A DNA stretch of 64,000 nucleotides from Nematostella vectensis. Lineage: Eukaryota; Cnidaria; Anthozoa; Actiniaria; Edwardsiidae. The DNA is taken from contig NC_064047.1 in the NCBI RefSeq assembly GCF_932526225.1, positions 14,357,121 to 14,421,120 on the forward strand, in the 5' to 3' direction. How positions within the stretch are numbered: position 1 is the stretch's first letter; each line of letters starts with the position of its first letter. Under the pieces are notes generated by a model. It was given only the letters and a program-made list of their open reading frames with translations. It had not been told where the DNA came from and searched no databases. This document shows positions 10,999-22,794 of the stretch, piece after piece. Position numbers and translations under genes: made by a program.

Positions 10999-13900
10999 TT
11001 CCAGGACCTAGAGGCCCTCTCAGCCACGGCGCGTGAGGTGTGGCTTGCGGAGCAGTGCTCGGAGTTCGAGTCTCTTCTCCGTGAGTTGAGTAACAAGCAC
11101 CAGAAAGAGCATCTGGTCGAAGACTTGTACAAGAAGCTGAAGCAAGTGACGAGACGGTGGCAATCTTGGAATCACAGGTCGTTTGGAGCAGTCACATCCA
11201 GAGGGTAAGGAACTCATAAACGAAAAAGAGGACCGCGTTAGGGGCGTGGCTAGTTATGAGAAGGAGGGGGGGGGGGGTGAGGGGCAAATGTTAAGAGTGT
11301 TCAATTCTTTGTGAGCTACTGTAGTTTGAATTAATTTACGAGGAATGGCTACCTCAGGGGGAGGCCAAAGACAACATAACTCGAGACTCTATTGGTCTTT
11401 TGGACAATTTTTAGTTGCAATTAAACCCCGCAGCACACATTCACTAACTATAGGTGGAGCAGACCGTACCTATAGTAAGGGGTAAAAATGAGTCAAACGT
11501 ACATTGCGTTTGGAGTTACAGAAGGCTGGCGTGCGATAGATAGTATGGAAGGCTGGCGTGCGATAGATGGTATAAAAGGCAGGCGTGCGATAGATGGTAT
11601 GGAAGGCAGGCGTGCGATAGATGGTATGGAAGGCAGGCGTGCGATAGATGGTATGGAAGGCAGGCGTGCGATAGATGGTATGGAAGGCAGGCGTGCAATA
11701 GATGGTATGGAAGGCAGGCGTGCGATAGATGGTATGGAAGGCAGGCGTGCGATAGATGGTATGGAAGGCAGGCGTGCGATAGATGGTATGTAAGGCTGAC
11801 GTGCGATAGAAGGTATGAAAGGCTGACGTGCAATAGATGGTATGTAAGGCTGACGTGCGATAGATGGTATGGAAGGCAGGCGTGCGATAGATGGTATGTA
11901 AGGCTGACGTGCGATAGATGGTATGGAAGGCAGGCGTGCGATAGATGGTATGGAAGGCTGGCGTGCAATAGATGGTATGTAAGGCTGACGTGCGATAGAT
12001 GGTATGGAAGGCAGGCGTGCGATAGATGGTATGGAAGGCAGGCGTGCGATAGATGGTATGGAAGGCTGACGTGCGATAGATGGTATGGAAGGCTGACGTG
12101 CGATAGATGGTATGTAAGGCTGACGTGCGATAGATGGTATGGAAGGCAGGCGTGCGATAGATGGTATGGAAGGCAGGCGTGCGATAGATGGTATGGAAGG
12201 CAGGCGTGCAATAGATTGTATGTAAGGCTGACGTGCGATAGATGGTATGGAAGGCTGACGTGCGATAGATGGTATGTAAGGCTGACGTGCGATAGATGGT
12301 ATGTAAGGCTGACGTGCGATAGATGGTATGTAAGGCTGACGTGCGATAGATGGTATGGAAGGCAGGCGTGCAATAGATGGTATGTAAGGCTGACGTGCGA
12401 TAGATGGTATGTAAGGCTGACGTGCGATAGATGGTATGGAAGGCTGGCGTGCGATAGATGGTATGGAAGGCAGGCGTGCGATAGATGGTATGGAAGGCAG
12501 GCGTGCGATAGATGGTATGGAAGGCAGGCGTGCAATAGATGGTATGGAAGGCAGGCGTGCGATAGATGGTATGGAAGGCAGGCGTGCGATAGATGGTATG
12601 GAAGGCAGGCGTGCGATAGATGGTATGGAAGGCAGGCGCGCGATAGATGGTATGGAAGGCAGGCGCGCGATAGATGGTATGTAAGGCTGGCGTGCGATAG
12701 ACGGTATGGAAGGCAGGCGCGCGATAGATTGTATGGAAGGCAGGTATAGAAGGCAGCTTTTGTTGCATTTGAGGACTATTTTGACACATTCACAAATAAG
12801 TACCTCAGACCTGTTCAAGCATTTTACACATTGACGTGTTTTCTAACTTCACAGCTATGTAGCGGAGCTCCAGAGCTGGGAGCGAAACATTAAGATTCGT
12901 GGAATACTCCTCCCCAAGCCTCAAGCCGCTTCACCAGAGAACAACGCCCTAGAAAAGTTCGAGGACTGGTGCCAAGACCTCGAAGATTTGCACAATCAGT
13001 TCACCACAGGAATCCTTCAGCCATTGAAGGACTTTTTCATCTGCGAGAATACGACGCCTCAGCTGAAATCCGTACCACGTGACCTTGAGAAGGTGCTTAG
13101 CCAGTGGTATTCGCTGCTTACATCCGGGGCTGTCAATGATAAGCTGTTTACGAGTGGGACTGGGGACTCAGTTTACCCCGTGTCTATACGTAATAGATGC
13201 CATGACTTTGACTTAGTTTTGCGACTGATTCCTGATTTGATGGCGAAAGCTCACGAGGCGTTAAGGTTAGCTCGGAGATGGCGACTAATGAGACATGCTT
13301 CTGCGAATTTGAAACGAGATGAGACTTACATTGTAGGAAAAAATCTAAATCGCTCCCATCGCAGGAGGCAAGGGAAAGTCGAACAACGCCTAAAATCGCT
13401 AGAACAAGAATTAGAACAATCACAAGCGCATTATAAGGCTCTGAAGAAAGAGCTGGAAGAATCGAATGCGAAATGCGAAGCCATAGAAAGAGAACTTACA
13501 AACTATCGCCAGCAATGTAAACATTTGGAGAATGAACTAGACCGGGTAAAGGTGAAATGCGAGAGTTTAAAAGAAAAATTAGAAAACGCAAAAAGAGAAC
13601 GAAAATCAGTTGATAACGACAATGAAACAACAACAGAGTACATCAAAGTCCTACAACAAGAATTGAACAGTGCCAAAATGAACTACTGCGTGCAAAAAAT
13701 CAAGTTTATTAATGCGAAACGCCGTTGCGCGACACTAGCCAATGAGCTTGATAGCATGAAAGAGAGGCTAATAATATTAGGCCGAGATCTTGAGGAAAGC
13801 AAGAAAAAGTGCCAGGCGTTAAGACTCCAGTTGGACAACACGAAAAAGAACATATTCACCCAGGGTCACATGCTGGATGTGCTTCAAAACCAGTGCTTTA

Positions 13901-15216
13901 CTCTCCGTGATGAACTACAGGCTTCAAAGAGTAAATGCACTGAGCTTAGCGGGCAACTGGAGACGTCGACAAAGCAATGTGAATCGCTGGTGAAGCAGTT
14001 AGAACTTGTTAAGCAGCAGTGTCAAACTCTCGATTCCGAGCTGCAGAGAGCCAAGACGAGAGAGGAACTACTGATAAAACAAAACGAGCATCTGCGCAAC
14101 ATGTGTGAAGGTATGCCCCCCCCCCCCCCGGCGCGCGTACCTAGGGAGAATTTGCTGAGGGGGTATGCGCAGTCATAGGCATTATTTTGAAAAGGGATAG
14201 AATATGTATAGTATGCTTCACTAGGATAAGCCCACCCTGTAGCCACCAGGGGTGTGTGTGTGGGGGGGGGGAGCACTTCGCAGAAAGTTATTTTTGAAAA
14301 ATGTGTGAAATATTGCTAATCAACGAGGCCAGGGGTGCGCGCTCTTGCTGTGCTCATCTCTATGCTCTCGCACACCTTGTCTTGTTGGAACCATTATTCA
14401 ATTCCCTCGCGTTTCTGATGAAAATATAGGTACACTATGACGTATTCTTGCAAAGATAGCTATGGTATTAAGGGGAAGGGGTCGACATTTCTAGTGACTA
14501 GTGACAATTATATCATCATCATCATCATAATCATCATTACAATTATATTTCTATGTCATTATATTTACAGAGCAAGGGATTCCTCAGGATCCGGTTCTCC
14601 ACCGGATAGGCAAGAACACCCTACACAAACCCGAGACAGGTAGGACACCCAGCGGAACTTGACACCATTGACACCCTGTGCAACAAATTGAGCAAAATAC
14701 ATTCATCACATACCCTTCACTAACAAGAGATAGGTGAGACACCCAGCGCATCTTTGACACCCTGCACAACACATTGAGCAGAATACATTCATCACATACC
14801 CTTCACTAACAAGAGATAGGTAAGACATCCAGCGCATTTTTGACACCCTCCTGTTTAAAATATCAGCACATTCAAACAAGTACCAAAACCCTTTACCAAT
14901 GTTATACACATGTGCCGGCACCCTCTGCAACTTTTACACCCTTCACAACTTCACCAAACGGCCTGCACGACATCATAACACAAAAAAACATTTTTTGTCA
15001 CCAAACAGCCTTCACAAACCAGCGCGAGTGAGCGAGTGATACCCTGAAGAACTTTATTAAACTGTAGTAAAAGACATCCACGCACAGTATCATGACACCT
15101 TATACAATCTCCAATACTCTTCACAAATCACAGACAGCTGAGAGGCCCATTGTGAATCTTCAGTTTGACACCTTTCATTATTGTTATTTTCAGATTCTCT
15201 TACATCACGAGAGTAA
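10999..15216 (+). CDS. Coiled-coil protein of unknown function, four visible exons (5' end uncertain)
   Basis: Exons with matching phases: about 10999-11204 (acceptor TGTCCAG, donor AGAGG|GTAAGG), 12855-14110 (acceptor TTCACAG, donor GAAG|GTATGC), 14571-14639, and a probable short last exon 15194-15216 ending in TAA. The true first exon and ATG are not identified. The N-terminal part is helical and Trp-rich (EVWLAEQCSEFESLLREL, then FEDWCQDLEDLHNQF). From about 13350 to 14110 there is a continuous coiled coil of about 250 residues with cysteines repeatedly at 14- or 28-residue spacing. No transmembrane segment or catalytic motif was seen, and the family was not recognised. An open-frame extension past 14110 into a poly-C tract (ending 14178) is more likely intron read-through, because 14111 is a good donor and 14571 continues the frame. 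Exon 4 is the least certain. Confidence 0.65.
11518..12750. repeat. 27-bp minisatellite, about 45 copies, intronic
   Basis: Tandem 27-bp units of the type GAAGGCAGGCGTGCGATAGATGGTATG, with CAGGCGTG, CTGACGTG and CTGGCGTG variants interspersed. The unit is divisible by three and nearly stop-free in several frames, so it generates spurious long open frames on both strands (over 400 codons on minus). It lies wholly between the exon donor at 11205 and the acceptor at 12854 of the coiled-coil gene, so it is intron sequence. Each unit carries several CpGs. Confidence 0.93.
14600..14850 (+). repeat. ~86-94 bp tandem repeat carrying exon-end/splice-donor sequence
   Basis: Three copies. Donor-like junctions fall at 14640 (ACAG|GTAGGACACCC), 14734 (ATAG|GTGAGACACCC) and 14820 (ATAG|GTAAGACATCC). 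Each is preceded by a related CT(A/T)CAC(A/T)AAC...GAGA(C/T)AG string. The first junction is the donor of exon 3 of the coiled-coil gene, so the duplicated unit includes the exon 3' end. Confidence 0.75.
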
Positions 15217-18200
15217 ATCAGCAAGAGGGCACAGCCTGTATTTATACATGAATTATTTGACGGAAACTCGTCATTTAGTCCATTTTCGGGACCAAAAATA
15301 ACAACATGGTCTTATGAATAAGCCAAGGATTTATACATTTGGTAAAAAAAAGCCTAGTTCTCTATATAACGTGCGGAACGTTTATCAGTATTCTTAGCTG
15401 CACGCTATATAAGAGGGGCTCTTTGTCCAGCCGATGTCGGGCGTTGTGGTCTTCTCCGCCCCACTCAGCCTGTGGGGAACGTACTGCGGGCTCACAGAAA
15501 CGGCTGTAAATCGAGCCTATTTATAAGATGGTATGAATCATATTATGGCGTGATGCATACTTTGCATAAAAAAAAAAAAAATCAGTTGATGGAGGCAAAT
15601 CCACACAGGGTTTTATAAACGCTGCATGAAAACAGCGTTGATCTGCTGACGTAACTAGAACTTCTTCCCTTTAAAGGAGAGACGAACAACATTCAACTCA
15701 GGGCCATAGCCAGCACGGCAAGAAGGCGGCACAAGAAAACAAGCGCATTATATATTATGTCACTCAGGGCCATAGCCAGCACGGCAAGAAGGCGGCACAA
15801 GAAAACAAGCGCATTATATATTATGTCAGAGGAATATTGCCGCCGCAAATGAAATATATTTGTAAATCGCCAAGTCAATTATATGAAATATCCAGTGACA
15901 ATTTTAGAGAATAAATTTTATTTAATGATACTGCTAACAGCATTTTCTAAATCGTTCGTGCTTTTGTACAGATAGGAGCTATAATATAACAGAAGAGAAC
16001 ATTTCCTCGATGTTTACTGAAAAATTGCCAGCATTTCGTGGACAGCGGCATTCATGTCATTTTCGACGTTTTCTATCTTGTCTTTTTTTTAATTATTGTC
16101 TTCGTAAATGCTAGTGTTTTCATAACAGAGACAATGGATTTGTTATTTATTTAAAATAAAAGAAGCATAAATATTACATTAAGATATGCTGATTCCATTA
16201 CAATAAAAATTGCAATCGGGCGAAATCATGATCGCCCATGCATAGTAGTTTATTTTGCTCTCTCCATGTCGCGCGGGAAAGCGGAGGGGGTGAGGGGGGG
16301 GGGGGCGGGGGGGGGATGACCGAAAGTGTCTGCGCACTCCTGTCGGTGATATGACCGCCAAAGGAAAGTCATAAAAGGTAGAATAAGTGAAAGAGAAGAG
16401 AAAGGACATAAACGGCGATCCCATTGGCTGAAGATCGAAAATCATACAGATCACTTCGTGAAAAAAAGGGGACCACATTCCCAGACATATATTGCCTGGA
16501 TGACGTATGAACGTAACCTACGTTTAGACAATTACGAATCCTGTTTGTCTACAAGTAGGCTAGTGTGACCAGGCTAGCGTGACAGGCTAGCGTGACAGGC
16601 TAGTGTGAGCGGCCAGTGTGACATGGCTATCGTGACAGGCCAGTGTGACAAGGTTAGTGTGACAAGGTTAGTGTGACCAGGCTAGTGTGACAGGCTAGTG
16701 TGACAGGCTAGTGTGACCAGGCTAGCATGAATTCTCGCCGCTATGTCGCCCCAGGACCATCCTCGGAACCCAGGAAAACTTTAGAGGAGAATATCCCTGT
16801 GATTCTGAGGATGCCTCAGGACAGTTCAGTGTGCTTGTCGAGGTGTGAGGCGTAGGTTAAAAATCCGGTGAAAAGATCCGAGGTGTGCTTGTGTCGTTCG
16901 CGCACGAAAGTGATTGATATTTTTTTCCGACAGATCAAATGGCTCTGTTTTACCAACGTCTAAATCATTTAACCGGCTATTTTGGTAATTTGAGATATTG
17001 TTATGTCGCAGTTCTATGTTATTTGGGACTGGTGATTATTATTCTATGGGATTTTCATTTATTTTAAGAGAGAAAACCGAAAACAATATTTGCGTTAATG
17101 TTAGAGGCTCGCGAGAATTGAAACACTCTATGCTCAAACGAAACACTCTAGGCTCATTCTAAAGACAACCGGTGGTACATTAATACTGCTATATTGTTAG
17201 TCCTTTCTGTTCCATAAGCAGTGCATTTTTTCTTATTGTGCCATTGAGCAAGTATATGTGAGCAACATGAAAGCAAGTTAGGTATTGAACAGGGGTTCCA
17301 TTAAGTTTCAAAGTAGGCGGTGGAAATTGATAAGTAGGGGGTGAAAGGTATTAGTTCGAATAAAACATTAATAGAATTTTAAAAAAAGGTAGCCGGCGGT
17401 TCCACCGGTCGCCGGGCCTAAATGAAACCCCTGCTAAACAAAAATACATTCATTGAAAAGTTGATAAATCCGTCAATTTTGGTTATTGTATTCGTTTGGT
17501 AAGGGTTAGATAGCTTGTAACGTTTAACTCGGTGTAATAAGTGATTAATGTGCGTGAGTAATCAGCAAGGACCATCAGCTATTCTGTTATTCAAATCACG
17601 CGCGTGTCGTTATATGTGTATGTCGTTACATACATCGCACAGTGTGTGCGTGTCGTTACGTGCATAGTGTGCGCATCGTCATGTGCAGTGTTTTGCTTGT
17701 CGTTACGTGTGTCATGTGAACAATGTGTGCGTGTCGTTACGTGCGCAGTGTGTACGTGTAGTTATGTGCATTGCATGTCTTATTATGTCGCTGTGTATAG
17801 TGTATACATCGCAGTGCGCAGTGTGCACTATGAGTGTTATGCGTATAGTGTTTGTCGTTATGTATAGTGTACGTGTCGTGTGCGGTGTTTCTTTCTTGCT
17901 GTGCGCGCGTCATTAATTGTGTGATGCGTGTCGTATGCCTGAATACCAAGATACACCTTCAAACTGTGAAATAATTTAAAATAGATTCTTTAAAATCACA
18001 TCAATGAAAAACAAATCACCATCAACAGAATGTGCAAAGTTTACAGAGAGCTGTCTTTAAATAAAACAAAGCTTTTCCTATGTGATGTTCTACTTCTAGT
18101 AAATCTTTCTGGTGACTTCCTTTCTAAATCTTGGTGTGACTCAAGCTGTTTACACTTTATCATTAAACTACATAAACAATGATTTAAATGATATAAATAG

Positions 18201-19184
18201 CTACTAATAGAAAGACAGTAATTCAAGATGTGTGACTGCTGATCTAAATGCACATGAACCATATAGAAAAATAGAGCCAATCACAAATATGCATATTATT
18301 TTTCTTACTCATTTTGATTAGGATAGCAAGTGGGTTGGAAATAATCAATTTGTATTCCTTGTAAAACAAAGCAACGTCAACAGAATGTACATCTATTAAG
18401 TTTACACATTCAAGTGAAGAGAGCTGTTTAAGCAAGGTGCCACAAAATTATTATATTTTTAAAAATAAAACAATTCTTCTTTTATCTTTCTTTTGACTTC
18501 CTTTTATCTAACTGGTGACACATAACTCATGCCGTCTAACACTCTAACATAAAGCTATATATGAATGGTGATATAAATAATATAATTAAAAAGATAACAA
18601 GAAACAGAAAGACAAATGTGATTTAAGATGTGTGACTGGTGATCTAAATGCTCATGAACCAAAATAAATAAGCTAACAAATTTGCATATTATTTTGCTTA
18701 AATACTCACTGACTGATTAGGTGAGTGGATCAATCGAGAATCTCAAGAAAATATAACACTTGACAACCTATAGAGCAATGTGCAGATAAACTACATCAGC
18801 AATATACACATGAAAAGCCATAGATCTCTAATTTCTGTTATTTGTACACACACTGAGTATCTATGTAAGACGTCATTATGTAACTACAAGCATTTTGCAA
18901 CTGATTTTTCTTGATGATGAAAAAACTGAATATACACATGCTGGATACCTGACTTCACCATGTGGTCTGATATTTCTATACTCATTTAAATGAAGATCTA
19001 GCAGTGGCAATTTTCTCTGCAAGTGAGCTTGATAAATTAAGCCACTGTGTTTTCAAAATTGTTAGTTCTGTTACATGACTACATGTTACACGATTCAACT
19101 GACTGATACCATAGGTGTCTTGTTTCTTCAAAGAATAGCAGAGCCAGGATAAACCAGACCAGGAAAATTCTGGCTTCATAGAAA
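15217..19184. other. Intergenic/low-complexity stretch with small repeats, no supported gene
   Basis: Contents seen: a 66-bp direct duplication at about 15699-15828 (GGGCCATAGCCAGCACGGCA repeated); a poly-G tract at 16295-16316; short 13-16 bp GCTAGTGTGAC repeats at 16558-16730; a MITE candidate at 17290-17433; degenerate TGTCGTTACGTGC repeats at 17600-17900; and a diverged duplication of about 390 bp (18045-18330 against 18415-18715, sharing TTYAAGATGTGTGACTGSTG). A TATATAAG box near 15403 has no attached gene. Confidence 0.6.
17290..17433. mobile_element. Short non-autonomous element candidate (hAT-like MITE)
   Basis: A 144-bp segment with imperfect terminal inverted repeats: left CAGGGGTTCCATTAAG, right (reverse complement) CAGGGGTTTCATTTAG. 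CAGGG ends are common in hAT elements. No coding capacity. No clear target duplication was found in the flanks, which lowers confidence. Confidence 0.4.
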
Positions 19185-20672
19185 TTACATAAAATACACA
19201 TCAACTTCTGGACATTTCTCCATCAACACTTCTGCAGATTTCAAGGTCAGCTGAGAGCAAAATTCAAGACGCACTTTCTTGATTTCTGGAAATGTATTAG
19301 CTAGCCACGAGACCCATTTATCAGAGAGGTTGTCCATCCGAACAAGAGAGATCTCCTCCAAATCTGGACAGTATTTGAGGGCACTGGTGAGCGTATATGG
19401 GGAAATAGAACAACTGAACTTAGTCCCTCCAAGCTTGAGTATTTTTATCTTTGAACCACCCTTGAGAATTAATGGCTCAAAACATGAGTTTTCCAACATG
19501 ATATCTTGCAACTCCACAACCTGAAGATCTGGACATTTCCTAAGCACATGCTGGACTCCTTGTGATCTCACTTTCATACACTCACTTGCAACAAGGGTTT
19601 TGAGCTTCTGGCAGTTTTCTGATAGTGTTTTCAGGACCTTATCATTTACAGTTTTATTTCCAGTTACATCGAGTTTCTCAAGATTGGAACACTGTCTGAA
19701 GAAGTCTTTATACCCTTCTGGTGTCAGCTCATCACAGTTTTTTTAACACCACCTCTTTAACATCAGAGCAGTGGTTAGCCAAACACAGTAAAGATTGATC
19801 ACTGAGCGCCTTGCAATAGCCAAGATCTATATATCTAAGTGTTGGGCAATTCATAAAAAACCTACAAAGGCCATCTGAGGTGATTTGTGATGAGTTTGCC
19901 AGCTCAACCTCTGAGAGATTTCTACATGTCATGGCTAAACAAGAGAGGCTATCATCATCAATGTTGGTATTTGATAGGCAAACTGACTTGAGTTGGACAC
20001 AGCTCTCAAAAATATTCTTGAAACATGCTGGAGTGATATTTCTAGCAAGAGTTAAATCTAACTTCTTTAGGGATTTACAAAATTTTCCAAGTGACCTCAT
20101 ATCAGCATCTGTCACAAAGGAATCGCATAGGTCTAACACCTCGAGGTTAGGGTTGGCTTGGAAAACCCTTGATAATTCTCCCATAGTTATTTCTTTCCAC
20201 CCAGCCATTTTGAGCTGTTGCAGATGATTACAATTATCTGCCAAAACTCCCAGGGGCAGGGCTGTCGGCAAGAGACATTTGTTATCATTAATGTCAAGAA
20301 CTCTTAGTTCAGGGCAACCCTTGAAAATGGCAGCAAGAGGTTCACTCGTCCGCAATTCAGCCACCCCTTGCTTATCAGCAAGAAAAAGATTTTTAAGTTA
20401 TGGGCAGTTTTTTGCTACTTCGGTCAGAAGAATATCATATTCGTCGATATTTACAATTTCATTATCAATTTCTTCATCATAATCGTCACTGGTATGTTTC
20501 TAATGTCGAATGATTTTATAGAGATAAAATACTCATCGCAGAGTTCTTTAAAGCTCTTACTAACCCGGCGGCATTTATACACCTCATTGTAGTACATTCG
20601 AGGGAAAATATGCTTAAATGTGACATCTAGACGAGGAAGAGAAAATATCGTGGTTTCTTGTTCGTCCACCAT
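19185..20672 (-). pseudogene. F-box / leucine-rich repeat protein, broken intronless copy
   Basis: Reading minus from the ATG at 20672: an F-box-like N-terminus (FSLPRLDVTFKHIFPRM, CRRVSKSFKELCDEYF) and then cysteine-containing LRRs of the FBXL/AMN1 type (CPELRVLDINDN, CKSLKKLDLTLARNI, CPTLRYIDLGYCKALSD) to a stop at 19185, roughly 495 codons without introns. Such proteins act as substrate adaptors in SCF ubiquitin ligases. Lesions: a -1 shift near 20482 (after NIPVT), an in-frame TAA at about 20400 where CPxLKNL expects a residue, and a one-base A-run expansion at about 19739-19745 that shifts the frame before CDELTPEGY. With three lesions and no introns it is probably a pseudogene, possibly a retrocopy; assembly error cannot be excluded for the homopolymer. 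Which FBXL it derives from is unknown. Confidence 0.75.
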
Positions 20673-20714
20673 TTTGTATAGCGCCTGCGATGACCTAGAC
20701 AGCGGTATGCCCAA

Positions 20715-21245
20715 ATGTGCTCACGTTCCTTATTAAAAAAAAGTTACATGTTCCAGACGAGGCGCTTATTATTCGGGGAGATGCTTATTTCAAATTCCCT
20801 TTTTCATAAATTGCAAGGAGCAAAAATTCCCTATCCACAATCTGGTATCGAGAAAACTCACACAGTTGGGCTTCCTGCGCCCGTAGGGGTCTTGGTCTAC
20901 CCATAACTCACCGGCTGATTTTCGCGCCTTTCTCATATTTCGTCTCTCGTCGCACCGAGCAGAGGTAAGACGTTCAGTCCGATTTCCCGTTAGATTTTAT
21001 CTTTAAAGACCCAGCTCTGCCACATTTATCAGCTAGGAAAATAGGATATATGAGTGAATTGTTAGTGTGTTTGTCATTTTCTATGAATTGAGGCTCAGTT
21101 CTTAGATTATTTACTTCTAAAGTGAGGTATGACCTGTTCACTAAGGTGCAGGATTGCGGATTATCAAAATATCACGATTGTTTATCATTCATTTGATAAT
21201 TTGATATTTCAATGATTTTTGGGTGATAATAGTATGTCATTGTCT
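20715..21245. other. Intergenic, no supported feature
   Basis: Upstream flank of the F-box/LRR pseudogene. No convincing open frame, RNA gene or repeat was seen apart from AT-rich sequence with short TGATAATTTGATATTTC-type strings at the right end. Confidence 0.5.
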
Positions 21246-21735
21246 TGAAGATAGATAGATAGATAGAAACTTTATTAAAGTGTCATAAACAACCTCTAGC
21301 CGGGGATAAAACCCCTACTAATTGGGGGACACAAAAAAAAGATAAAATTATAAAAATTATACTGATTATTAAAAATTTAAAATTGTAGATTCTTACTGAT
21401 AAAGCTAAATAAATATATATATATATATAAATACATGTAAATTGATTGTAATCTATATGAAATTATGAAAAAAAATTGACTAGATTTAAAAATTATCATG
21501 CGGAACATAGGGCACAGCCCTTACAATTTTCTATAAATTCGAAATCCTTTTTTCTCATAGTCACTTTAAAACTTTTTAAACTGTCAATTGATCTTTCTGC
21601 CCTAGGTAGGCTATTCCATAGTTTAGCCCCCATATATCTTAGGGAATGTTTCCCGTAAGTGACTGTATTAAATCTTGGTATAACGAAATCGGACAATCTT
21701 AAATTATAGTCCGATTTCGTTATACCAAGATTTAA
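21246..21735 (-). mobile_element. 5'-truncated LINE tail with terminal inversion
   Basis: On the minus strand, the C-terminal end of a non-LTR reverse transcriptase ORF (IPRFNTVTYGKHSLRYMGAK ... CKGCALCSA, stop at 21496) is followed by a 3' UTR ending in AATAAAGTTTC and a (TCTA)n tail at 21246-21267. The C-terminus parallels that of the LINE at 58561-60678 (VPRFNTITYGRHSIRFLG ... CDCIACSS), which also has a (TCTA)n tail, so they are related families. The 5' end is an inverted copy of the element's own sequence (21709-21735 against 21668-21694). Confidence 0.8.
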
Positions 21736-22794
21736 AAAATCTAAGTGAAATATCAATGTGAAATATCAAAATGTCATTATCAATTGGATTATCATGATAG
21801 TTGACCCCCAAAAAGGAATCTCAAATCCCAAATTATCACTATCATTCTCGTTAATAAGAGAAGCAGGTAGATTGAAAAATCTAAATATCACTATCAATAA
21901 ATAGAAATTAGCAGGATAAAGTGATATTCCAAAATAGCAAGTTATCATGGTATCAATATCATATCATTTTATTGTTATTATCAATTTTGAACAAAATAAC
22001 TTAAACAGTAAGCGAATGATACATCATGAGAATATATTTTTTTTACTTGACCAACGACACACTAAGATTGATAGTATGATATATCATGATAATATCATTT
22101 TTTGTTTTACTTGACCAACAACACACTAAGATTGATAGTATGATATATCATGATAATATAATTTTTTGTGTTTACTTGACAAACGGCAGACTAAAAGTTA
22201 TAAATTAGAAAACGTATCTTTTTTATTTCGGCGATTTTCGTGTGCTTTGGATAATAATAAAAAGCTTCATCCTGGTACTGTTTTTTTTTCAGTTTGAGGT
22301 TCACATCATTATTCGCCTTTTTAGCTCTTTCTCAAGATCTTTGTTGAAGCTGTTGTTGACAAACCAAAATAAAATATTACACTTGTATTGGGTCATTTTT
22401 TCTAGTGACCTCGAAGTAATTGTGCAGACGACGAAAGCCCTGTTCGCACAACTCAGTGTTGACACCTCGAATCTCGGAAATTTTTTGTCCGTACTATGGC
22501 AGTTATGATACTTTAGTTCAATATAAGACTTTTCCCATAAGGGCATAAGAATTTATGGATTGTTTACACATTTTTTTTTGGTTCCCTGGGGAAGAATAAT
22601 GTTTCAACACTTATTTCAATAGTTTATTCTAAAAATAAATAGCTTTTTTCATACTTACATAGCTTCGTTCTACTCATCACCAGTCAGAATTGTATAATAT
22701 TAATATTTATTTTAGAATGTTTTCATTTATATATATTATTAGCTTCGTTCTACTTATGTTTTTTTAAGACTTGACACTCAAATAAAAAAAATCA
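21736..22794. other. AT-rich stretch with diverged TGATATATCA motifs
   Basis: No gene seen. Repeated strings such as GATAGTATGATATATCATGATAATAT (about 22074 and 22136) and similar pieces around 21920-22160 foreshadow the satellite to the right. Confidence 0.5.

Noticed and set aside
11470-12818. Long minus-strand open frames (about 440 codons) of a 9-residue repeat
   Set aside because: They are translations of the 27-bp minisatellite in several frames at once, inside a well-defined intron of the coiled-coil gene on the other strand.
14111-14178. C-terminal extension of the coiled-coil protein through a proline run
   Set aside because: The proline run comes from a poly-C tract directly after a good donor (GAAG|GTATGC). 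The exon at 14571 continues the frame in phase.
17604-17949. Val/Cys-rich open frames
   Set aside because: Produced by degenerate TGTCGTTACGTGC repeats, with no conserved pattern.
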